Shown here: piece by piece, positions 55,135 to 64,000 of the stretch
How positions within the stretch are numbered: position 1 is the stretch's first letter
Layout of the letters: every line of letters starts with the position of its first letter
NCBI GenBank assembly: GCA_021234155.1
Contig: JAJEKV010000013.1
Coordinates: forward strand, 18,723,873-18,787,872
DNA length: 64,000 nucleotides
Source: Isoetes taiwanensis
Lineage: Eukaryota > Streptophyta > Lycopodiopsida > Isoetales > Isoetaceae
Direction: 5' to 3'
Made by a program: the position numbers and the translations under genes
The notes under the pieces: model-generated
What the model was told of the DNA's origin: nothing
Database searches by the model: none
The model's input: the letters and a program-made list of their open reading frames with translations, nothing else

Positions 55135-55780
55135 TTAGGGATCAGAACAGCAAAATAATGCAGATCCAATGATTGGTCTAACACGCTTGATTGAAAGAAG
55201 GATCGGATCGGATGAAAAACAGAGAGATGGAGATGGAGATGGAATTAGGGCAAAAGCATAGTGTATGTATCAGTATAGCCGTTAACAGCCGAACGTTGAG
55301 CCTTGACTTTGACCACCGCCAATGGTATGTCTGTAGTCTAAGCCCATTTTTATTTCGTTGACCGCTTGGTTTTTAGCTCGTTTGCTTTGCAATAAATTGC
55401 GAGTTCGCATTTTCTTGCAATTTGAGGCTACCCACGTTGCAGCCCGGTGGGATTTCTGACTTTAGCAAGCACATGCCTGGAAAACCGTAGGATTTCATTG
55501 ACACGGTCTTGATTCCTGATGACTTTGCTTATGAAATGTTTTCGTCAAAATTTTGACACCTTGGAAGATAAGGATTGTGCATTCGCCATTACTAGTACTC
55601 TAGTCGTTAAGTTTTGCTCGATTTGGTTTAGGAAAGTGTTGGTGAAGTTTCAAAAACAAATATCTTTGCTTTTGAAGTTTTGGCTACGAATCCAGATTTA
55701 TAATCTAAAACAAATCTAAGCTTGAAATAAACCTCCAGTTATCATATTTCAATTGTTCTTCACCGCTCTACCACCATCAT
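55135..55780. other. Upstream region of the SAUR-like gene
   Basis: 5' region for the minus-strand gene. A purine-rich repeat GGAGATGGAGATGGA near 55,230 may lie in the 5' UTR. TATGTCTGTAG near 55,326 carries a TGTC core such as ARF factors bind, but no full TGTCTC element was seen. No other gene. Confidence 0.4.
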
Positions 55781-55825
55781 CCCAAGACATTCTAGCGAAG
55801 AGCATTGCACAAGCCTTTGCAGCCT

Positions 55826-56178
55826 ATGGGGGACATCACTTCAGAGCATTGGGTACAATTTGTAGCAGCTCTATGATCCGCTTAAGGTTCCTGCAGCAAT
55901 ACCCTCACAGATGGGTCCAACACTAGGTCATCACACGAAGGCAGATGTCACCAAGGGCTTATAGCATCTTGTCAATGGTAAGGCGGCAGACTTGGATAGC
56001 ATGCAGGCAGAGCTGCTCAAATGGACGGGTCCTCCGATGGTGCCTATTTTAACGGTATTGTTCAATAGGGCACTATAAGAAGGCTCTCCCCCCCCCGGAC
56101 CATCAACTGGGTTGTTCCCATATACAAGGCGGGTGATCTTGACTGCCTGGCTAATTACTGCACCATCATGTTCCCTTG
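55826..56178 (+). pseudogene. LINE reverse-transcriptase relic
   Basis: Plus-strand pieces of the N-terminal RT region of a LINE: GDITSEHWVQFVAAL and YDPLKVP, then KAADLDSMQAELLKWTG and ILTVLFNRAL, a stop, and after a C9 run VVPIYKAGDLDCLANYCTIM (compare the usual P-x-YK-x-GD---NYR-I motif). Frameshifts and stops separate the pieces, and the catalytic motifs are absent. Confidence 0.7.
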
Positions 56179-56654
56179 ATTTGCAAACGTTTGCCCAATG
56201 TTCTCTTGATTTGGGCATATCAAGTAGTGTTCTAGCTCCATCTACTATAACATTGTTGGGATTAACAGATAATTATAATTTGTATTAAGTCCAGTGTAGA
56301 CAAAATAGAAGGTTGTCACAAAAATAGGTAGCTAAGTAGTTTTATCTTTGTTAACTACATAACCAATGTACTTATACATCCATTTGAACAAAAATTATTG
56401 TTTGACCTATTCTATACAACTTTAAATAATGCAGCTTTGGCCATGTTCTAGACATTTCACATATTGTAAGCTAGCAAGTCGAGAGTCATATTTGATACTT
56501 CAAGTTGGAGGAACTTGCAAGTTTTTTTTTTCTATCTTGATAGAAATTAAATTTCTTGTTCTAGCACCACATGCACAATAAAGTGAAGCTAGATGGCACA
56601 ATTATGGCTTTCTCACAAAAGTTGATCTTAGGCATGGAGGTATGCCATCAGCTC

Positions 56655-57180
56655 GGGATTCTAGAATGGGTGAGCATGCATGTATTACATGCATGCATTG
56701 CATGCATTTTTGGATCTTTGGTTCATTTGGGAGTTCGCTACTTATTGCAAGGTTCCTTATCAACATCTCATCGTCACTTCTTCATCTCCCTTAATAGTAC
56801 CTTATTTTCAATCTTGAAACCCATGCAGGAAAAGGCCTTTTTCTTGCTTGGCTTGACCATATTTCTATTGTTTTCCTTATCATGGCATGTTTTTTTGGCC
56901 TTGTCTCTTCTTCGGACAAGTTCCTTCGACCTTGCCCCGTGATCTCATCTCGGTGAAAGGAAGTCCTCTTCTTGTCGGGAGTTTTGTCGTATTCATGCGA
57001 GCCTAATTCTAGAATGTTATTGATTCGAGCTATCGAATCAAGATTCTAAAATGGACGAGCATGTATATATCACATTGATGCATGCATTGCATGCATTTTT
57101 TGGCCCCTACTTCTTTATGGAGATCGCTGTCATTGGCACTTCATCATCTCTCTCAGCAGTACATTCTAGAACCCCCTCCC
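56655..57180. repeat. Diverged duplication with GCATGCA clusters
   Basis: Segments at about 56,655-56,810 and 57,040-57,175 share GATTCTA(G/A)AATGG, GAGCATG, TGCATGCATTGCATGCATTT, then TTCATCATCTC-like words. The GCATGCA words (RY motif, bound by B3 factors) are unusually dense at 56,668-56,706. Confidence 0.6.
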
Positions 57181-58760
57181 CCCTCCATTTTATTGTTAAT
57201 ATAATTGTCGTGTGGCACGCATGACCAGCCCATCCATTTCAAGAGGTTATTTAATCGCATGGCCAATGCGATCAGCCCCTCCACTTTGGGAGGTTTGTTT
57301 TTTCATGTTATGTTCTAGTGTTGATGATGTGCAGATACATGATGGCAAGCAACTTCGACTTCTCCTTAGTTCTAGCAAAATATAGGTCTCGAATTTGAGA
57401 CCTTCAAAATCGCACTCCTAAAGCTATTTGGATGTCAAATCACATAAATGCAATGTAAAATGGTTAGGGGCTGGGCCCAACCGATAGATAGTTGTTTTAA
57501 TATCCAATTGGACACGTGATAAGCTTTTGCAGGTGCACCAACCAACATCTATTAGAATTTTATATTTTGATAGTTCGCATGTGTGCAACCATCATGTGAT
57601 GTTCCACGTATTTATATGCCTTTTTTAGTATAAATACATGACACGTCGCAATGAATAATTAATGGCACATTAATTATTCATAAGCTAAGGTTAGCTATGT
57701 TAATCATTAATTATTAAGGTGGAAACCTAATCCTAAATCCTAATTCGAATTTAGGGCTTAACCTAATATTAAAAGGGCTAAAATATCAAATTAATTAATG
57801 ATAACCAATCTAGAATTGCCACCTGGCCCAAATCAATTGGGCAAGGCAGACCTACTAACTTGGGACACCCAAATTGGGGTTTCTACCCCCAATTTGTCCC
57901 AATTCGATTTGGGGACAGTTGGAGGAGGAGGAGCTTATTCCACCAGCAGGGCATGGAGAACCTGAGAGATGGGAGATCTAGCTCAGATACCGGTTAGTAG
58001 GCCTAGTTAGCTTGAGATTCTAGTTAGGAACTAACCCTTGTTTGTTAGATGGATGATTAGTCTCTCTATTTTATGTTCTAGATGAAATTGTAATGGACGT
58101 ATCAGATATGACATGTTCTCTTTCTGTTCCTCCTGTGTTGTATAGGTAAAAAAGGGGTAGAGACCTAAAGGCCATCTAGAAATGGAGATGTTCCTAGTTA
58201 GAACCCTTAAAACCTAGTAATTGCGGCCTGTCCAAGAGCCCACCTGGCTGTGGATGCTATCATGTAGTTCCGCACCAATAACAGACACAATTGGTGAAGT
58301 GGGGAACCGAGCCTTGCCGAAGCGGGGGCTACCGGAGCTCCTACCGGTGTGCTAGGCTTATAGCGGTTCCCAAGGTGTGGCCGTGATATGGGAACCGACA
58401 CCCTGTGGTCGCAGGATATGGCCTATATGGACGCCCGGGCTTTGTGTAGATTTAAGGGGGTAAGTCGGGTACGGATACGGGTGCTGCAGATGTGGCAGTT
58501 ATCCTCTAGCACACCCATGGAACCGCTATGACGGGAAGGGACGCTTCTCGACACTGCCTCATCGGACGGGAGATGCAATCCGGAGTAGTCTCATAGGGCG
58601 ATTCCTTGGGATTCGTCTGGGAGGGCTACAATCATGCCATAGCATGTTTCACCATATCGCAAATTGTTAATGTGAGGGGCGGATGGAGTGGACTACCTAG
58701 TCATTGTTCTATGCCAACCAATGCCATGTTATACTGTCTGGCGTTATTAGGGGGCCTTGG
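57180..58760. other. Unresolved interval
   Basis: An AT-rich first part with AATTAATG/CATTAATTATT repeats (57,650-57,820), then a GC-richer part (58,240-58,760) with an inverted pair CGGTTCCC/GGGAACCG at 58,363 and 58,389. No frame is recognisable. It could hold the Helitron 3' end or an LTR fragment; no signature confirms either. Confidence 0.35.
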
Positions 58761-58762
58761 GA

Positions 58763-61700
58763 TTAAGTCGACAGCCATGAGTGGGAACCGGTGGTAGAGC
58801 CCTCATTTATAAAACATTTCCTTTGTTGCGTTGGTATTCTATTAGGCGACCACGATCTAACGTCGTCATTACGACAACTATTGAAAGTGGTCGAGTAAGA
58901 TAATCGAAGGGGCAATTGCCTTCTATGTATGGTCCAAGGGCGATTATCTGGCTGGTAGAAGAAATCAGCTCTAGAGATTGGGTATGTGCATGAGTCATCG
59001 TCTGATGCTTCGTCTAGTACCTTCACCATTACAAACTTTGTGTGCATCGATACAATCATAACCCTCGCGTTCTTCACAAGACCCTTTTCCATGTCCAGTC
59101 ATTTCATAATATGACATATAGCACCCACCTTACGCCTGAGCTCGTGGTTGGGTATTCCGGAATGTGTAAAATTATTAAGGAAATCGGATGTTATATACGC
59201 ATGATCATGTATGATTTCATCTTGTTTGGATACCTGATCATGGCTATAATACGACTTTTCATAACCAGGAACTCTATCCAGGATGCGATAGTTGAAGTTA
59301 TCAATGCTCTTGTTGATCGGCGAGAGGAAGTTGCATTTCTTGCATGTCGTTGGATCTCGAAGGACGTTAGAAGAATACAGGAATTCAATCGTATCTGCTA
59401 TGTTCGTAGTTGTATTGAAGATGTCAAGTTCGACTGTGGATTACTTCCAGTCCTCTCCTATGCGATCGACAAATTGCATTAGTTCAGGGTCATCTCCATT
59501 TCGGATAGGTTCTTCTAATCTTAAGACACGAAAACTCTTCCAGAGCATTGATGATTTTATGGATGCAGCGTATCTTTGCGGTTCTCTCGACGGCGGGCGT
59601 AACTTCGCCCGAAGTCTCCGGAAGCAATAAAGTGTTTACCTCCAAAGCGGGAGATTATTTCTACATAGTCGCGGTGGGTGATCAACGCCGTGGTCGACCT
59701 TGTTAGCCATGGGGAACTCATTCCAAATGATAACCTTAGCTGCAACCAATAGATCCGCTGCTCCAGGTTCACGATCTATCATGGAGTGGAGCCCTGCATT
59801 GTTTTTCTCAACAGGTATCTGAAAAAGCGAATGAGCTGTTCGTCCACCTGGGTATTGGCGAGCAGCTAATGCCATTGTATGACATGGAAGCACTATATCT
59901 CGGTTGCCTTGTATAGACAGGCATATGCAATTCAAGAGGAATGCTTTTCCTCTACCTGCTTTTCCATCTATGAATATTGGTTGGTTCCTTTGTGGCAATT
60001 CTAACCTGGCACGAACGAAATTGTATATCTCTCGCTGATCATTTTTCGTCCTACTCGACATTTCCGTTGTAGCGTTTAAATACGCTTCGTGGTCGGATAT
60101 TTCCGGAGCTCATGCATGACATCTCTCCTAACACGAGGCTGGAGTTGGAGGCCAAATGCCATGATACTGGTACTATGTCGTGCTAGAATATTGTTGATTA
60201 AATGCAGGGATTCGTTGAAGGCGATCGACTCGTCATTTGGATATTCGTCTAGTAGGTCAGCGCTCATGGGTACTTGGAACCTAGTCCATAGCTCCATCAC
60301 TGGTCCCTGATCGAGCAATAACATAGCAAAAAGAAAACGTAGCTGTCTAGGACTCAATGACAGGGAAACTGCCTCCTCCATAACTAGAGTTGCATCATTA
60401 TGTGCCACGAGCAAATCCTCAGCTTCTGCAGCCTGTTGGTATGTCTCGTATTGCAGACCATTGGCTACCTTTAGCTCATCCCAAGACCTTGCAGGACGAT
60501 GCAACAAAATTTGCCGCAGGTACAATGCCTCGCCAACCCTAGGTACAAGCAAACGTATTCTACATACCAATGGATGTCTCGACCTTTTCCTCACAATGTT
60601 TTTTGTAAAACCTTCCTGTTCTTGTTCCATATAAGATCCAAGTTCAGATGCCAATGCCGGAATATATGCTGTCAACGTGTATTGTTCATAGTATTGAATA
60701 TATATGTAAGCGTATCAAATACCTGATCAATAGGCCGCAAGAAGTAGCGGTCTAGCAATGACCTCGTGTTCGGACGCAACAGGTAGAGAGACAGGCATTT
60801 TACAACAGGAGACTTGTTTGTTATGTCGTACGACATTATTCTCCACGATGCCTCCATTGCAGAAAGATAGTGTGCCTTCAGGTAGTCACGTAGCTCATTC
60901 CTGTTATCTGGTGTGGCAGACTGGCCTTGAGAGCTATGTCCAGGTGCCTGCACTGTATCGAGACTTGGATTCTCACTATTAATGGCCTGCTCGTCATGGA
61001 CCGATGACGGTTATGCACCTGAATGCCTCTCTCGAGTTATTTGGAATCTAGTTGTATCAAAAACCCTTATATATGTAGCCATATAAATAAGAAAAGATGT
61101 GCACGGTAGACGCGATGTCAACCATAATATGGCAATCGAGTGCATGGAGCAAAAATGCATTGTATGGTACTACCCATGTATCGTCTATGCTCCTTCTCCT
61201 GTATTGCACGTATCCCTTTGAATCAAGGTGTATTGTTGTATTGATTGGTTTTGGATAGTTGTGACAGCATGGAGACTGACCTGGGGAGGACCGATCAGTA
61301 TGTCTATGCATCATGAATTTTTGAACCTGGCCACGAAGAATTGGATCCGTCGATAGTTCCACAGATATAATGTCATCTACACACTCTATCGGTATATCTG
61401 GCTCGGTATGCAACACAAGATGCGCGTGAGGGAGCCCACGCTTTTGAAACTCCACCACGGTTATTATGTATGACACACGCTGGAAGAACTTATATAACAA
61501 TTCTTTCAATCGCTTTAGTCTTCCATGAAAACATCGAACAACAGTCATGGTATATCAGACGCGGTTTGTCCAGGGCTAAGGGCACTCCTTATTTTTGGCC
61601 AGTCTGTATTCGTAGTCATTGTAACGAATAGCATGGGACGACCCTTTACCCTAGAAAGCACTAACGCATCTGCAACCTAAACAGAACACCATCTTTGGCA

Positions 61701-61895
61701 ACCCAGGAATGACGAAGGCAATATAACGTCACTCCGATCATCATTTTCCCCTTCAGAGTAGTCCTCGTCGTACTGAATTCTTCTATTCCAAAAGGCAGAA
61801 GTTCTGAAGTAATTTAGACGCGCATCCTCGACTCTTGAATACATGCACCAAGTACTCCCCACACCAACGCCCAAGTCGAAGGAACCTGTCCTCAT
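58763..61895 (-). pseudogene. Helitron Rep/helicase (RepHel), inactivated
   Basis: Rolling-circle transposase on the minus strand, in several frames. Rep part: MLFVTMTTNTDWPKI near 61,620; HUH motif in FQKRGLPHAHLVLH (His codons near 61,428 and 61,422); the two-tyrosine motif in SYLYGYIYKG near 61,090-61,060. Next, NELRDYLKAHYLSAMEASWR (60,953-60,672) and VGEALYLRQILLH...SWDELKVANGLQYETY (60,675-60,076), typical of the Rep-helicase linker. PIF1-type helicase at 60,061-59,557: Walker A reads GKAGRGKAF (Ala for Thr/Ser), Walker B IIWNE (Asn for Asp), then FGGKHFIASGDFG. C-terminus RRQLPLRLSYSTTF at 59,092-58,763. Frameshifts and the two Walker substitutions indicate a dead element. Neither the TC 5' end nor the CTRR 3' end was located. 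Confidence 0.88.
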
Positions 61896-62043
61896 GCAAC
61901 AGTCTTGATCTGTACCACTGCAGCTGTGTTAGACCATGTTCATTCGCCGAACCCCAACCCAGTATACCAAGTGGAAAGAGGAGTGGGTATATTCATGACA
62001 GCATCTTTGGCCTCAACGATCTGTAGTAGTCGATGGAGACGAG

Positions 62044-62364
62044 TCAATTGCGTGGTAGCCTTTTAGTGCTGGTTGAAAGAGTGATTATGTCCATAGACAT
62101 TTTTTCTAATTCTTGAGAGAACACATCAGTGTGCTTTTGCATTTTTTTTGCCAAAGTTAAGGTAGTGCGTGTCCTGTACGATGACATGCGTGAGGCTATT
62201 TGCTTTCGCTTGTGTTCTCGAGGGCTGCCCCTTTTTACGGCCAGCTTACACCCCTGGCCAGTGGTTTGCTTTTTTCTCAACGATGCACGTGTATCATGAA
62301 CCTCCGAGCATTCGCCAACCCCATTGTATACTTCGACCGTAGACCTAACGGTATTCGCAGCCAA
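62044..62364 (-). CDS. Possible N-terminal ORF of the Helitron
   Basis: Basic 106-codon frame with RKKQTTGQG, REHKRKQIASRMSSYRTRTT and a possible coiled coil. Helitron proteins often carry a basic N-terminal region, and the position fits, but I cannot confirm homology. Confidence 0.3.
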   Translation of the reverse strand: MAANTVRSTVEVYNGVGECSEVHDTRASLRKKQTTGQGCKLAVKRGSPREHKRKQIASRMSSYRTRTTLTLAKKMQKHTDVFSQELEKMSMDIITLSTSTKRLPRN

Positions 62365-62488
62365 TTATACGCTAGTGGTTTGCTTTTTTTTTCAATGATG
62401 CACATGTACCATGAACCTCCTAGCATTCGCCAACCCCATAGTATACTTCGACCGAAGACCTAACGGTATTCTCAGCCAATTCCGCCAT
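62261..62488. repeat. 114-bp tandem duplication
   Basis: GTGGTTTGCTTTTTTCTCAA...GGTATTC(G/T)CAGCCAATT occurs at 62,261-62,374 and 62,375-62,488 with about ten differences. It overlaps the start of the frame at 62,044-62,364. Confidence 0.9.
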
Positions 62489-62489
62489 T

Positions 62490-63105
62490 TACTGCAATGC
62501 AAGAGGCAAACACCGAATCAATAATGTATATATAGACATGTACATACATTGAAGACCATGTATACCGCTAACAATGTGTAAGAGCAAAAGTACACTTCAT
62601 GCTCCCAGCATGATCAAGTTATAGAATCAAGCAGTACTAAATAGTCCAATTTTAGGCTTTTACCGTCCACGAAGCTCGACATTCACTTTGAAAATGCTGC
62701 TAGGGTCAATGGCATCCACGACCCATATATTTTTGGAGCAAATAAGGTATGACACCCGGATGAAAAATTTGTTTTCACAACTTCTACTTTCTACGGAGGA
62801 AGGAACTAGGGGGGAATCAACCCACAACTAAAGCATCAAAAAACAGTTTTGAGGAACCATGCATCCAACCACACTCAACGTGGTATAATTGATCTTCGTG
62901 CGCTTTAATTGCCACGTATTATAATTTTTTTTTACGTTAGACGTCATATTGACGATGACCTCCAACATCTGAAATCAGTGCATGTTATCAACCCACATGT
63001 TAGCATACAATAATAAACACATAAGCTTTTAATTATAGATTTTGTTTGAGATGCCTTAGGAGGCAGCATATGAAAGTAATGTGTTAACACGCAAGCATGC
63101 AAGTT
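62490..63105. other. AT-rich interval, no gene seen
   Basis: No recognisable frame or structural element. The Helitron 5' end may lie here. Confidence 0.5.
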
Positions 63106-63107
63106 AT

Positions 63108-63460
63108 ACCTCGAAACTCGAAATTATAGAGGAGAAGAAAGGAAATACCATGGAATCACATGTAAGGGGAACACGCCAAGCGTATGAAAATAACACATTA
63201 ATATGGAGGCACGTGTAAGCCATACCTCGGAACTTGAAATTAAGGAGGAGAAAAAAACAAATACCATGGAATCACATGTGATGAGAATACGTTAGCAAAC
63301 CCACGAAAGGGAAAAAGGAAACGCCGCCATGATTTCATGCAAGGACGACTATACCTCGGAACTTGAAATTCTGAGGAGGAGAAAAAGCGAGATACTATGG
63401 AATCACATGTAAAAATGCCAACCATGACTTCATGCAAGGGCTATGAAAAAACACGATGTG
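63108..63460. repeat. Satellite-like tandem repeat, three units
   Basis: Units begin TATACCTCG(A/G)AACT near 63,107, 63,219 and 63,350 (periods about 113 and 131 bp). Each contains GAAATT...GAGGAGAA, AATACCATGGAATCACATGT and, in the later ones, CATGA(T/C)TTCATGCAAGG. Confidence 0.85.
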
Positions 63461-64000
63461 GAGCTACATGCCGGAGTGGTTAACTTCTTTGGATGAATCA
63501 TTTAGATATTTAGAAGATGAAGAACCGTGGGATCCCATGGATAGGTAGTATACTATTCTGCAGGCTTGCCTGCTATAAATTTTAAATAAGGATTTTTCCT
63601 GTCAATAGAAAATTTGATGATAAATATATAAAAATTTGTGCCTCTAGTTCATATGTTTGGTTCAATCACTGGAGTTTGATTGTTGTCGATATGGAATGGT
63701 TTAAGTTGAAGACCATTCATCAAAGATGGGAGTGGAGTGCCATCCAACTTAGCAAGCTGAAAAACACTGGGGTGGACCACTTGAACAACTTCATGTTCTA
63801 ACCATCGAAACTTGAGTTTTCTCTGATGATTTTTTATCTGAAATCATAAAGTAGGACTAGATTTCCTTGTTTGAATTCCTTAGTTTTAATCTTGTGGATA
63901 TGCCAGGATTTCCTTAACTATTGACCAACTAGAACTTGAAGATAAGTGTCACATCAGATCTCCTCAAGCTGCTGTAGTTGATAGACCCGTTCTTCCAAAG
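63461..64000. other. Window end, no gene seen
   Basis: AT-rich; no supported feature. The last 350 bases read smoothly on both strands (for example TGGAGTGCCATCCAACTTAG) and might be part of a retroelement polyprotein, but no motif is clear. Confidence 0.3.

Noticed and set aside
56571-56942. 123-codon plus frame with hydrophobic segments
   Set aside because: It spans GCATGCA repeat sequence and is not preserved in the diverged duplicate downstream; probably chance.

Overview
This is nuclear DNA of a land plant, almost entirely transposable-element territory. The plant signs are a SAUR-family auxin-response gene, a CACTA-type terminal inverted repeat, plant-style LINEs with a DUF4283-like ORF1, a Helitron, a TRIM retrotransposon, telo-box and E2F-like promoter words, and sequence noise centred on CAG/CTG, the symmetric CHG context that plants methylate. 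I cannot name the species. No tRNA, rRNA or CRISPR was found.

Layout. (1) 1-25,189: two full copies and one partial copy of a tandem unit of about 10.3 kb. Each unit holds, on the minus strand, a pogo/Tigger-like DDE transposase and a 5'-truncated LINE, then a 470-bp TRIM, and a Helitron 3' terminus. The third copy is much the cleanest: its transposase is readable apart from two frameshifts. Copies 1 and 2 match almost perfectly over long stretches but are scrambled at CAG/CTG sites. (2) 25,190-28,840: a short tandem duplication, then sequence I cannot identify. (3) 28,840-36,250: a block marked by more than 15 near-copies of AAATGGCGC/GCGCCATTT, with an E2F/TATA promoter-like segment, a broken unidentified coding region (30.9-33.9 kb), a second Helitron 3' end (34,326) and a 1.3-kb polypyrimidine tract. 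(4) 36.1-38.7 kb: an N-terminal psq-HTH transposase fragment and an ORF1-only LINE relic. (5) 39,114-44,921: a full-length minus-strand LINE with a 15-bp target duplication. (6) 44,968-47,138: a CACTA MITE (AAT target duplication) split by a 5'-truncated LINE with its own 11-bp duplication. (7) 47-54 kb: promoter-like sequence, a repeat also present in the 10.3-kb unit but interrupted by a 3-kb segment with unidentified ORFs, and a foldback insertion. (8) 54,700-55,134: the SAUR-like gene, the only convincing host gene. (9) 55.8-58.7 kb: a LINE RT relic and unresolved sequence. (10) 58.7-62.4 kb: a decayed Helitron Rep/helicase. (11) Satellite-like repeats to the end.

The elements do not form a pathway; their relations are nesting and duplication. 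The main caution is technical: many frameshifts lie where CAG/CTG words are missing or scrambled, so part of the apparent decay may be base-calling error on methylated DNA rather than mutation.
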